This document shows, piece after piece, positions 52,227 to 61,261 of a stretch of DNA of 64,000 nt. Position 1 is the first letter of the stretch. The number at the start of each line of letters is the position of its first letter. The stretch spans positions 1-64,000 of the forward strand of contig JAAUZH010000039.1 in the NCBI GenBank assembly GCA_014804675.1, written 5' to 3'. The position numbers and the translations under genes are program-made. Under the pieces are notes generated by a model. The model was not told where the DNA came from. It worked only from the letters and a program-made list of their open reading frames with translations, and ran no database searches. Source of the stretch: Lachnospiraceae bacterium (GTDB lineage Bacteria > Bacillota > Clostridia > Lachnospirales > Lachnospiraceae).

Positions 52227-53111
52227 ATGAGCGGAATAAAAGGACAATCAGTTGCAATATTTGCAGGCAATCAGGAAAACAGGTTTGGCTATATAGGAAG
52301 GAACGGGGCTTCCCAGAAGGCATGGGAAAAGGAAAAGCAGAATACGTCTTCTTCCAGTAATACGATATTTGCAGGCAATCTAAAAGGGAATATTTCCGAA
52401 ACGATTCAGAAAAAGAAGGCTCTGGCAAGAAAAGAAGCGGCCAAGATTGTTTCGGATCAGATTGAACGGGATGATGTGAGCACCCAGTCCATTCGAAACA
52501 GCCAGCAGCATCAGCAGGAGCTGTTGGAAACGGCAAAGGAAGCAGGCGGTCAGCTTCAATATTTGAAGCAGGCAAAAGAGGAGCTTGCAGAAATGTACGG
52601 GATTACGGATGAGTATAAGCCGGGAAGCAATAAGGAATATGATGAAAGACTGAAAGAGTTAAATGACCAGACGGAGGATTGGAACAAGATTTATGATGAT
52701 GCTCTTTTGGAAATAGGTGCGGAAAGCAGCAGCATTAGAGCTATTAAGCAGGCTCTGCTAGGAAGAACCTATACGATGGCAGATGCTACGGAAGAGGCTG
52801 AGCAGGTATTGGATGCAGCCAGCAAGGAAATCATTGCCCTTTTGCGCAAAGATGCCATGGAACACGTACAGGAAGAATTGGAAGAAAAAGTGGAACAGGC
52901 AGAAAAAGCGGCAGAAGAGAAAGAAGAGCAGGAAGAAAAGCTGGAAAATATCAAAGAAGAAAAAGAAGCTGCAGAGGAGCAAACGGAAAAGCTGCATGAG
53001 ACAGTGGAGCAGCAGAGTGAAATGGCGGAAAAAATTGATGAAATCAAGCGCTCTGCCGATTTGCTGGACGAAGATATGAAAGGTCTGCTGGTGGATGTGG
53101 ATATCCGGTAA
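52227..53111 (+). CDS. Coiled-coil protein, possible motility-regulon member
   Basis: The 294-residue hydrophilic protein has no signal peptide or membrane helix. It has a Gln/Ser-rich N-terminus, helices rich in Lys and Glu, and a long coiled coil at about 205-275 (EKAAEEKEEQEEKLENIKEE). ATG 52227 follows GGTGGAG. No family is recognised. A perfect GCCGATAT -10 upstream suggests control by the flagellar sigma factor, so it may be an accessory motility, chemotaxis or secreted type III substrate protein. Confidence 0.7.
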   Translation: MSGIKGQSVAIFAGNQENRFGYIGRNGASQKAWEKEKQNTSSSSNTIFAGNLKGNISETIQKKKALARKEAAKIVSDQIERDDVSTQSIRNSQQHQQELLETAKEAGGQLQYLKQAKEELAEMYGITDEYKPGSNKEYDERLKELNDQTEDWNKIYDDALLEIGAESSSIRAIKQALLGRTYTMADATEEAEQVLDAASKEIIALLRKDAMEHVQEELEEKVEQAEKAAEEKEEQEEKLENIKEEKEAAEEQTEKLHETVEQQSEMAEKIDEIKRSADLLDEDMKGLLVDVDIR

Positions 53112-53173
53112 GCGGATAGTCCCAAACGGCAGGGGATAGAATAAGCAGCAGTACGAAGGGACGAGCAGAGCAC

Positions 53174-53851
53174 ATGGTAAGGGTAGCGGTCTGTGATGAC
53201 AGCAAAAGGGTAAGAGAGCAAATTACGGATTGGATCAAGAAAGAGTTTTCCTGTGAAATACATACCTTTTCCACAGGAGAAGAATTGTTGGAAAAAAGAG
53301 CATCCTATGATATCATTTTTTTAGATATCAGCATGGGTAAGCTGAATGGCATTGAAACAGCTAAGAGGCTCAGGGAATATTCCAAGTCGCTCATTATCTT
53401 CATAACAGCCTGTAAGGAATATGTGTTTGATGCATTTGACGTAGAAGCATTTCATTATTTATTAAAACCCCTTTCCAAAGAAAAGCTGTTGCAGGTATTT
53501 AGAAAAGCATATAAGGAACGGGAAAAAGAGCAGGGATTTTATCTGGTTAAGATTGGGACCGGTTATCGGAAGGTTCCTCTCTCCCAGATTCTTTACGGAG
53601 AAAATAGCGGAAGGAAGATTATTCTCCATACGAAAAAAGAGGTTCTGGAGTTTTACGGAAAAATGGATGATATGGCAAAGCAGCTTGGAAGTTCTTTCTA
53701 TCGCTGTCATAGAGGATTTTTAGTTAACTTGGAAGAAATCGAAGGCTACGATGCCTCCAATATTTTTTTGAAAAACGGAGAAAGCATTTTTCTTTCCAAA
53801 CAAAAATATCCGGAATTTGTCAGTACTTACATGGACTATTTAAGAAAGTAA
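53174..53851 (+). CDS. LytTR family response regulator
   Basis: The 225-residue AgrA-like regulator has a receiver domain (VAVCDDSKRVREQITDWIKK, phospho-acceptor in DIIFLDISMGKLNG, KPLSKEKLL loop) and a LytTR DNA-binding domain (about 120-220, with SFYRCHRGFLVNLEEIEGYD). LytTR regulators bind pairs of repeats and often control secreted peptides or virulence-type genes. Its kinase starts 8 bases downstream. Confidence 0.9.
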   Translation: MVRVAVCDDSKRVREQITDWIKKEFSCEIHTFSTGEELLEKRASYDIIFLDISMGKLNGIETAKRLREYSKSLIIFITACKEYVFDAFDVEAFHYLLKPLSKEKLLQVFRKAYKEREKEQGFYLVKIGTGYRKVPLSQILYGENSGRKIILHTKKEVLEFYGKMDDMAKQLGSSFYRCHRGFLVNLEEIEGYDASNIFLKNGESIFLSKQKYPEFVSTYMDYLRK

Positions 53852-53859
53852 GGGGAAAT

Positions 53860-55362
53860 ATGAAAGAAATTTTTTATTTTCTGATGGATTCAGGAGAATA
53901 TCTGGTAAAAGGTTATCTGCTTTATCAAATGGTAAGCATTGCAGGCAGGGTCCAAAGGGACCCTGCTTTTGTTGAAAAAAGGAAAAAGCATCTGTTGATT
54001 TTCCAGTATGTTTTGATTTATATGTTGTTTTCCTATATTCCTTGGTTAAAAGCTTTTGTATTGGGAGAAAGCGGCCATCTGATAAATAGTAAGCAGACGA
54101 TAACGCTGTTGCTGGTCAGCCTTTTTGCCTCGCTTTTCTTTGGATGTTATTATGGAAATCGTGCAAAAAAGCTTTCCTTTTATCTGGTATTTACTTACTA
54201 TGCCATAGGGGAACTGGTTCGGTTCATCCTGTATGTGCCAGGAAACTTTGTTTTTCAGTTTATACTCCGTCTATTGGAGTCTCGTATTCAGCAGGAAGAC
54301 ATTGTAAGCATAGAACAGAGTATAAAGTCCATAATCATGCTTGAAATTATATGGAATACTTTGTTTATAATAGTTTATTTATTGGTGCAATGGTGGCTGT
54401 ATCGAAGGTTTATCCAGAGCTTTTCCTTTCGGGGAGAAAAAATCAGCAGATGGGAATTTTTGTTTCTCATGCTTTCTTCTGTGATTGGATTTTGCTTCTG
54501 TCTGTTTTTAAGAAGCATTTTGTTTTCCTATAAGGAAACGGAGTATATTTATCTGTTGGATGAAAATCCAGAACTGAATCTGTTGACACCATTTATAGCC
54601 CTGCTTGGCATTCTTTCCATTTTCAGCAGTGTTTACTTATGGAACAGGCTGAAAAAAGAACAGGAGGAAAATCATGCCCTGTTCCTGTACGAGGAACGGC
54701 TTTTGGAAATGGAGGAGCATGTACAGGAAATGGAACGGCTCTATGAAGGAATGCGGGGCATGAAGCATGATATGAAAAATTATGTGGCGGATATTGAAGG
54801 GTTGATGGGGAGTGAAAAAAGACTTTCTAAGGATACAAAAAAGGCTTTAGAGAGTTACTTAAACGGATTATGCACCTCATTGGAAGAACTGGATATGAAA
54901 TATAAGACGGGCAATCCAGTTACTGATACAGTTGTCAATCGTTATCTGCGAAAGGCAGAAAGAATGGGGGCTGTCATCAAATGCGATTTTATTTATCCGT
55001 CTGCCTTGCACATTGATGGGTTTGACCTAAGCATCCTGTTAAACAATGGATTGGAAAATGCGGCAGAGGCATTGGAAAAATGTGAAGAGGATTCGGGGTA
55101 TCTGGAAATCAGCTCTTTTGTAAAAGGAAATATGTTCTTTTTGGAAATCAAAAATTCTTTTTCCGGGGACCTTGCGTATGATCAGGAGGGACAAACATTT
55201 CACACCACGAAAAAAGAAAAATCCTATCATGGCTATGGGCTGAAAAACATGCAGAAGTGTGCGGAAAAATATTTTGGAAAAATAGAATATCGGGTGGAAG
55301 ACCGGTTCTTTATTGTAACAGCTATGCTTCAGGGAAGGGCAAAAGAGATGCTAAGAATATAG
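53860..55362 (+). CDS. AgrC-like GHKL sensor kinase
   Basis: The 500-residue protein has about six membrane helices (about 40-270), a coiled segment, the phospho-acceptor His in MRGMKHDMKNYVADIEGLM and a GHKL ATPase domain (LLNNGLENAAEALEKCEEDS, SYHGYGLKNMQKCAEKYFG). It pairs with the LytTR regulator upstream. No peptide precursor (AgrD-like) or AgrB is seen nearby. Its end overlaps the convergent kinase gene by 12 bases. Confidence 0.88.
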   Translation: MKEIFYFLMDSGEYLVKGYLLYQMVSIAGRVQRDPAFVEKRKKHLLIFQYVLIYMLFSYIPWLKAFVLGESGHLINSKQTITLLLVSLFASLFFGCYYGNRAKKLSFYLVFTYYAIGELVRFILYVPGNFVFQFILRLLESRIQQEDIVSIEQSIKSIIMLEIIWNTLFIIVYLLVQWWLYRRFIQSFSFRGEKISRWEFLFLMLSSVIGFCFCLFLRSILFSYKETEYIYLLDENPELNLLTPFIALLGILSIFSSVYLWNRLKKEQEENHALFLYEERLLEMEEHVQEMERLYEGMRGMKHDMKNYVADIEGLMGSEKRLSKDTKKALESYLNGLCTSLEELDMKYKTGNPVTDTVVNRYLRKAERMGAVIKCDFIYPSALHIDGFDLSILLNNGLENAAEALEKCEEDSGYLEISSFVKGNMFFLEIKNSFSGDLAYDQEGQTFHTTKKEKSYHGYGLKNMQKCAEKYFGKIEYRVEDRFFIVTAMLQGRAKEMLRI

Positions 55363-56700
55363 ATACGGTTCCATAGTATTGTTTAACTGCTTTAGGGTTA
55401 TGATGGTGTGAAAGGTGAATGAACTGTCCATAAAATACATTTGTATATCTCCATGATATTTATTGACCACCTTGTGGATGCTTTTCATGCCAAATCCATG
55501 TTTCCTTTTATCGGATTTATTGGTGACCAGTTTTTGGGCTTGAAAAGCATGTTGGTCAGAAAAGGGGTTTTTACAGCAGGAATTTATAATGGTGATAACT
55601 ACGAATGGTGTCTTTTTTCTTTTGTGAATGTTTATTTCAATAAAGGCTTCCGGGATGTTCTTACAGGCTTCTATGGAATTGTCTAGCAAATTGCAAAACA
55701 ATGATGTTAAATCTATGTCATTCATAAAAAACACAGTATCCTTTCTAATATCTGTCAGGAAAGAAATATGCAGATCGTTACACTGTTTTTGGTACCGGCA
55801 GAGGATTGAGTTAAGCAGCTCGTGATTGCATAATTTAGAAACATCTTTTAAGTCTGAGGACAGTAGAAGTTGTTGTATGTAGGAAGACACCTTATTATAA
55901 TCATGCTTCTCATTCAGTAAATCAATGGATTGAAGATGTTTTTTTATGTCATGGATTAAAATGTTTTGGTTATCATTTTGAGAGAGCAGTATTTTATAAT
56001 ATTCTGCGAAATCAGACTCCTTTTGGAGTAAAAGCTGCATTTCAATATATTCTTCATTTTTTTTCTGGTTATATTGGTTTAAACCGAATACAAGCAGATT
56101 AATATCCAAAAGGAACATGGCGCTTAGTATGAGCATCCAGTCTAATGTGGGGGAAAGGGCAACGGTTTCGCCAATGCTGGTGAAAGTAAGCATGACAAAG
56201 ACTGATGTTATGGGGATAAATCCAAGTAAAAATGCGGAAATATCCTGTTGTGTTCCATTGCTTTGTTTCCCTTTCATGAAGCAGATAAGAACGTATATGA
56301 TAGCAAAAAACATAATTTTGCTGAAAATAGTAAGAATGGCAAGGTTTCGAAAGTATACGGTTTCTGCAAAAAAATGGGGTGAATAACGTGAAATGATACC
56401 ATATAAGATTAATTCGCACATACTCATAACAGCAGTTAGCATGGAAGAATGAAATAATGCAGAAAACCATTTCAACCTGTACTGGGTGATAAAATAAGAA
56501 AAATTTGCTATAAGATATAAAACAGCATTTAACCATTTTAGTTCCAATAGTGACACTATGAATAAAAATGAATACAGGCATGTCAATAGGAATGCTTTTT
56601 CTTTTATCTGGCGTTTTTCAACAAAAAGATTTGATGCGTACTGCCAAAGAATAATAGCTTCTACAAAAAAACTGAAAAAGTAACAGATTGCATTTTCCAT
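55351..56700 (-). CDS. Second AgrC-like GHKL sensor kinase
   Basis: This 449-residue protein has about six N-terminal helices (about 5-210), a phospho-acceptor in NILIHDIKKHLQSIDLL and a GHKL domain (FCNLLDNSIEACKNIPEAFI, KHGFGMKSIHKVVNKYHGD). It starts 5 bases after its LytTR partner's stop. It is tail-to-tail with the other kinase and clearly less similar to it than a recent duplicate would be. The partner regulator is truncated, so the pathway is probably broken. Confidence 0.88.
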   Translation of the reverse strand: MENAICYFFSFFVEAIILWQYASNLFVEKRQIKEKAFLLTCLYSFLFIVSLLELKWLNAVLYLIANFSYFITQYRLKWFSALFHSSMLTAVMSMCELILYGIISRYSPHFFAETVYFRNLAILTIFSKIMFFAIIYVLICFMKGKQSNGTQQDISAFLLGFIPITSVFVMLTFTSIGETVALSPTLDWMLILSAMFLLDINLLVFGLNQYNQKKNEEYIEMQLLLQKESDFAEYYKILLSQNDNQNILIHDIKKHLQSIDLLNEKHDYNKVSSYIQQLLLSSDLKDVSKLCNHELLNSILCRYQKQCNDLHISFLTDIRKDTVFFMNDIDLTSLFCNLLDNSIEACKNIPEAFIEINIHKRKKTPFVVITIINSCCKNPFSDQHAFQAQKLVTNKSDKRKHGFGMKSIHKVVNKYHGDIQMYFMDSSFTFHTIITLKQLNNTMEPYLYS

Positions 56701-56705
56701 TTCAG

Positions 56706-57281
56706 TTACCTCGTGCTTTCTAAATATAGGAGATAAGCTTCCTTAAAGGAACTATACTTTCTTCTTGTGAGATAAGCATTCAACCGCCCTTCATCCAAGT
56801 GGATCAGGGTATGGTCAAAATCTGATACATGCTCAAAGTTGATTATGAAGCTTCTATGTGTCTGAATAAATCGATTTTTTGGAAGAGTATGGAACCAGTA
56901 TTGCATGTTATGTATGGATTCATAATCCCCTTGTATTGTGTGTACAATGACTTTTCGCCTCTGTCCTTCAACTGCAATAATAGATGATACAGACATGGTA
57001 TGTACTCCCTGTCTGGTTTCAATAGGCAGCTTTTGATTTATACTGCTATATAAGTCAATGGCATCCTTCACGTTACGAAAAAAGCGCTGCTTATCCAAGG
57101 GCTTAGATAAGTAACGAAATACATGGAAACGCATGGCTTCATCCAAATATTCGGAATAAGAGGTAACAATGAAAATAATAATATTACGATTTCTTTTCTT
57201 CAACTCATTTCCAACATAAATGCCATTCATTCCCGGCATTTCTATATCAAGAAAAAGCAAATCCATATCCCCTTGAGTCAT
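56706..57281 (-). pseudogene. LytTR response regulator lacking its N-terminus
   Basis: The frame begins inside the receiver (MTQGDMDLLFLDIEMPGMNG) with the phospho-acceptor D and a full LytTR domain (FIQTHRSFIINFEHVSDFDH). Reading upstream in the same frame gives QDIVKS then a non-family sequence and a stop, with no start or ribosome site. The first 35-45 residues, with beta-1 and the DD metal-binding pair, are missing. The break lies close to the promoter of the gene at 57350. Confidence 0.75.
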
Positions 57282-57349
57282 TGATTTTACAATATCCTGC
57301 AGGACAAAGGAAAAAATGAAAACACATTTATGAAAGGAAGGTAATTACT

Positions 57350-58027
57350 ATGAAGAGAAGAACCATTAAAGGAAAAAGACTTGCTACAGCAGTAACAGCA
57401 GCCTTTTTAGCAATAGCAATGAGCGCCACTGCATTTGCGGCAGATGGAACAGACCTGAAGGTTGATATTGGAGGCAATGTGGTAGATGTTGAGCAGCTTG
57501 CAGAGGAAAACGGCGTGAATCCCTATGCCCTGAAAGAAGCCATTGAAGAAGGAAAGAATGCGGAAAAGGCATCACCTTTTTCTAATTTGGTGACAAGCAA
57601 ACCGAATACTATGGAATCGGAGGCTGTTGAATCCATAAGCCCCCTTGAAAGAGCTGCATCAGGAACAAGTTCTACAAAAGTTAGCAAGAAAAATCAGGAT
57701 TCCACAGCTTATGTTGCAGCATCCGGAGCAAAGACTGCCAGCGGAAAGACTCCGGCGCTTGGTATGTGTGCTATGCATATTAATGTTACAAATAAAACAG
57801 GAAGTACATCAAGCAGCACCGTAAAACTTGGTACAACAATTTATATGACTAAGGATGTAACTGTAAAGGGGACCAAGTATTCTTCATTTGTTGTAGAAGA
57901 CAGAGGAAATCCATCAAACCGCACTAAATTTTGGATTGACATATATTTTGGCTTAAATAATAGCACCAATTATAACGCAGCAATCAATTATGGTGTAAAA
58001 ACGGTAAGTTATTACTATTATTACTAA
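57350..58027 (+). CDS. Secreted protein with C-terminal 3D-like domain
   Basis: This 225-residue protein has a signal peptide (RLATAVTAAFLAIAMSATAF, cleaved after AFA at about 30), a helical N-terminal part, a Ser/Thr linker and a C-terminal domain (about 135-225). That domain resembles the 3D fold of cell-wall lytic enzymes: KLGTTIYM, FVVEDRGNPSNRTKFWIDIY, INYGVKTVSYYYYY. Aspartates in VEDRG and WIDIY take the usual positions. It probably binds or cuts peptidoglycan. The ribosome site is AAGGAAGG. It is followed by a lipoprotein gene. Confidence 0.7.
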   Translation: MKRRTIKGKRLATAVTAAFLAIAMSATAFAADGTDLKVDIGGNVVDVEQLAEENGVNPYALKEAIEEGKNAEKASPFSNLVTSKPNTMESEAVESISPLERAASGTSSTKVSKKNQDSTAYVAASGAKTASGKTPALGMCAMHINVTNKTGSTSSSTVKLGTTIYMTKDVTVKGTKYSSFVVEDRGNPSNRTKFWIDIYFGLNNSTNYNAAINYGVKTVSYYYYY

Positions 58028-58051
58028 TTCAATCTGATATGGAGGAAAAAT

Positions 58052-58819
58052 ATGATCAATAAGGATTGCTTAGAGAAGGGCAATCTATTGAGCATACTAA
58101 GGGGAGTTCAAGTTATGGCAGGTTTTATTTTACTTGCCATAACCTTGACTGCCTGTGCACGGGAAAGCTCAGTAGAGGAAAACAAAGAAGAGATAATAAG
58201 CGAACATATAGAGTCTGTTAAAGAAGATGGAACAGAGAATGCAGAAAGTAATGAAAATAAAATTGAAATGTCAATGGAAGAAGCTGTCTCAATAGGAATG
58301 GAAGAAGCAGCAAAATATTATGATAATCTCCAGTTGACAGAAGTGCATAGTTATGACAATGATCAAAATCCGGATATAAATGCAGGAGAAGATGGCAGAC
58401 GGGAGTGGTGGTATGTTAATTTTGCAAATGAAGCAGAAAATTATGTCAGTATTTTGGTTGCAGATGGAGAAGTGATAAATGTTGAACATTTTGACAGCAA
58501 TGGCAATACAGGATTACTGGATTTAAATGAAATACAATTAACTGCCCGGGAGGCGGTAAAAAAGGCACAGGAAATGGGGTTAAAAGGCGGAGACCCAAAT
58601 AACGAAGTGGATTGGGTATCCGGATATAATTTTAAAATGTCTTATGCCTCTTTGGTTGATAAACCCGATGAGTCCAAGATTTTTCTTGAGGTGATTGGAA
58701 TTTCTCCAAATGGAAACTTTGCGCATATAGACTTTGATGCTGTTACAGGGGAAGTTTTGCTGGCTGAAGAAGAGATTGATCATGGTGATGAAGGTTTTGA
58801 ATGGAAGGCATTTGAGTGA
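58052..58819 (+). CDS. Lipoprotein with PepSY-like domains
   Basis: The 255-residue protein has a hydrophobic segment ending in lipobox LTAC (Cys at about 36), an acidic linker, and two alpha-beta modules (about 70-150 and 165-245; MSMEEAVSIGMEEAAKYYDN and LTAREAVKKAQEMGLKGGDP) that resemble PepSY domains. The domain is thought to inhibit peptidases at the cell surface. It lies 24 bases after the 3D-domain gene, probably in one operon. The ribosome site is TGGAGG. Confidence 0.7.
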   Translation: MINKDCLEKGNLLSILRGVQVMAGFILLAITLTACARESSVEENKEEIISEHIESVKEDGTENAESNENKIEMSMEEAVSIGMEEAAKYYDNLQLTEVHSYDNDQNPDINAGEDGRREWWYVNFANEAENYVSILVADGEVINVEHFDSNGNTGLLDLNEIQLTAREAVKKAQEMGLKGGDPNNEVDWVSGYNFKMSYASLVDKPDESKIFLEVIGISPNGNFAHIDFDAVTGEVLLAEEEIDHGDEGFEWKAFE

Positions 58820-59021
58820 TTTAGCTGTTATATAATCGTATCCATTCTTTTGATAATTTACAAAATGAGATAGCAACAACGGTCCTGGAAAAGCTTCGCA
58901 TTATTCGTTACAAAAAAAGAATGCTTCATTACAAAGCGCTTTATTTCTACTGCATTTTTTCGATATACTAATCAAGAAGCTTGATAAAAGGAAAATAATT
59001 TATGGAAAGGATGGATGATAA

Positions 59022-59816
59022 ATGAGAGTGTCAGGATTAAATTCTTCTCTTTTGGGCTATATGTATGGAGGAAGCAGCAGCTATTTAAGCTCTCTGTATG
59101 GGGGAAGCAGCAATAGCTTTTTAAGCTCTCTTTATGGTGCGAGCCGTACCTCTTCCATGTTCGGAACGAAAATCGCCAGCACGTATGGAAGCTATGGTAC
59201 AAATCTGAGTCGGTATGGCAGCAATTATAAAACATACAATAACATTACCAGCTATTATGATAAGATGGCATATAATTACATAAAGTCCGGAGCAGAAGGT
59301 GTCAGAAACCATGCGGAAACATTGAATCAGACAGGAGAAGATTCTGTGTTTGGCAAGGCGGAAGCTACTGGAAATACAAAAGAGGCAGTATATGAGATTA
59401 ACCAGTTCGTAGAGAATTATAATTCTATGCTTACTAACATGAAAAAGGTTGGGGGAAGCATTCAGAGTATTTACGGAAAACAATTTGCTACCCAGACAGT
59501 GATTCATAAGGATGCCTTAAGCAAGATTGGAATTACCGCATCAACGGATGGAACTTTAAGTGTAAATCAGAGTGTGTTAAAAGAAGCCAGCATAGATGAT
59601 ATGAAGAAAGTATTTCAGGGTACGTCTTCCTTTGCAGGGCAGGCTTCCGTGAAGAGCATTTATGTGGAATCCAGTGCAGCTTCCAGCTTATCCGGCAATA
59701 AATACGCTTCCAATAGTCCTTATGGAAGCAGCTATTTGGGTTATAACAGTTACGGAGGATATAGCGCAAACAGTTTTGGAAGCTTGTTTAACAGCTATTT
59801 TAATTCCTATTTCTAA
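59022..59816 (+). CDS. Tyr/Ser/Gly-rich protein with FliD-like segment
   Basis: The 264-residue protein has a low-complexity N-terminus with repeats (YMYGGSSSYLSSLYGGSSN, FLSSLYGASR) and a similar C-terminus (YGSSYLGYNSYGGYSANSFG, ending NSYFNSYF). The middle (about 110-200) reads FVENYNSMLTNMKKVGGSIQ and DALSKIGITASTDGTLSVNQ, like the C-terminal domain of the flagellar cap protein FliD. No signal peptide is present, as for flagellar type III substrates. A weak sigma-D-like TTTA-N15-TTCGATAT lies at 58940-58966. It may be a filament-associated adhesin. Confidence 0.65.
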   Translation: MRVSGLNSSLLGYMYGGSSSYLSSLYGGSSNSFLSSLYGASRTSSMFGTKIASTYGSYGTNLSRYGSNYKTYNNITSYYDKMAYNYIKSGAEGVRNHAETLNQTGEDSVFGKAEATGNTKEAVYEINQFVENYNSMLTNMKKVGGSIQSIYGKQFATQTVIHKDALSKIGITASTDGTLSVNQSVLKEASIDDMKKVFQGTSSFAGQASVKSIYVESSAASSLSGNKYASNSPYGSSYLGYNSYGGYSANSFGSLFNSYFNSYF

Positions 59817-59859
59817 AAGTAGTTTTTGTATTACCATATATGGATAGATGTGTTGCAGG

Positions 59860-59910
59860 GAAGAATCGATTGAAAAGGCAGAGGCTTTGGAAAATCGATT
59901 CTTCTTTTTT
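59860..59910 (+). terminator. Rho-independent terminator
   Basis: GAAGAATCGATT (59860-59871) pairs with AATCGATTCTTC (59893-59904), followed by TTTTTT. Confidence 0.85.
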
Positions 59911-59947
59911 GGTATGGCAGAGGAAAAGAAAAACAAATCCGTGCTGT

Positions 59948-59994
59948 CATGCCTTCCAAGTGCACGCTCCCTCCCAGACGGGCTGAACGGTTAT
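59948..59994. repeat. Solo right arm of an H-type hairpin
   Basis: CATGCCTTCCAAGTGCA and GGCTGAACGGTTAT match the outer right arm of H3 with a few changes. No left arm or tip is present. Confidence 0.75.
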
Positions 59995-60080
59995 ATGCCA
60001 GAATCTGCCTGTATTCCAAACTCTGTACATTTTGAAAGGATTGTGCTATTCTTTCGTTAAAATAAGCAGGGGGCGGCAAA

Positions 60081-61130
60081 ATGAAAACAGAGGAAAAGCA
60101 ATCAGAGGAACGAATCCGTATTAAGGATATTGCCCAGCAGATTGGAGTAAGTACTGCAACGGTTTCCAATGTCATTCATGGAAAAACAAAAAAGATATCC
60201 CAAAGAACCGTTGAAAAGGTTCAGAAAACTTTAGAAGAAAGCGGATATATTCCCAATATGGCAGCTGTACTACTGGCTCAGAACAGTTCCAAGATCATAT
60301 GCGTGGTGTTATCAAATGATAAGAAATATAACCACCAGATGCTAAGAGACCCTTTTGTAGCAGCGCTGTTAAACGGATTGTCCAAATATTTAAATCAATA
60401 TGGCTACTTTCTTATGCTGAAGGAAGAGAAGGAAATAGAAAAAATTGTACAGTATGCTTCCATGTGGAACATGGCAGGTCTGATTTTAATTGGATATTGT
60501 GAAATGGATTATGACAGTTTAAGGAATAAAATGAGGATTCCTTTTCTTGTAATAGACGGCTATTCCAAGGAAACAAAGCGATATTCGGATCTTGGAATCG
60601 ATAATGAGGATGGCGGATATCAGGTGGGGAATTATTTGCTTGACATGGGACATACAAGGGTCATGTTTTTATCTGATAATGATTTATCCGGAGACCATGA
60701 AAGATACATGGGAATGAAGAGGGCATTTACGGAGCGGGGCATATCCTTGCAGGAAGGGCATTTCAAACTGCTTCCTATGGACAGAGAGGAAAGACATGCG
60801 TATTTTCATGGATTAAAAAAAGAAATAGGGAGATTTAGCGCTGCATTTTGCGCATCTGACGTATATGCTATTGAATTTATGAACTATTGTATAGATGAAG
60901 GAATCCAAGTACCAAAGGAGCTTTCAATCATAGGCTTTGATGATGTTCCCACAGCAGAATGCGTGCGCCCAAGGCTGACTACCGTAAGGCAGGATGTAGA
61001 GGAAAGGGCAAGGATGGCTGTAAAGATGCTGGATGAATTGATTGCGCATAAGGGGCAGGCAAAAAAGGAGATTCTTCCGGTTTCTTTAGTAATAAGGGAA
61101 AGTGTAATGGAGCGGAAGGAAAGTAAATAA
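60081..61130 (+). CDS. LacI family transcriptional regulator
   Basis: The 349-residue protein has an N-terminal LacI headpiece (IRIKDIAQQIGVSTATVSNV, IHGKTKKISQRTVEKVQKTL) and a periplasmic-binding-protein-like sensor domain (about 65-340; YSDLGIDNEDGGYQVGNYLL, SIIGFDDVPTAECVRPRLTT). It would repress genes until a sugar or other ligand binds. The nearest candidate target is the MATE gene 131 bases downstream. Ligand unknown. Confidence 0.9.
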   Translation: MKTEEKQSEERIRIKDIAQQIGVSTATVSNVIHGKTKKISQRTVEKVQKTLEESGYIPNMAAVLLAQNSSKIICVVLSNDKKYNHQMLRDPFVAALLNGLSKYLNQYGYFLMLKEEKEIEKIVQYASMWNMAGLILIGYCEMDYDSLRNKMRIPFLVIDGYSKETKRYSDLGIDNEDGGYQVGNYLLDMGHTRVMFLSDNDLSGDHERYMGMKRAFTERGISLQEGHFKLLPMDREERHAYFHGLKKEIGRFSAAFCASDVYAIEFMNYCIDEGIQVPKELSIIGFDDVPTAECVRPRLTTVRQDVEERARMAVKMLDELIAHKGQAKKEILPVSLVIRESVMERKESK

Positions 61131-61261
61131 GCGGAAGCAGGATATTGAAAAAAGTGCACAAAATATATGATTATAATTTGTGAGAGGTTATGCGGTTAAC
61201 CTATTGAAATAGAAGGGATTTCTGTTAACATACTAGGAAAAGGAACCTATAGGAGGCAAAT

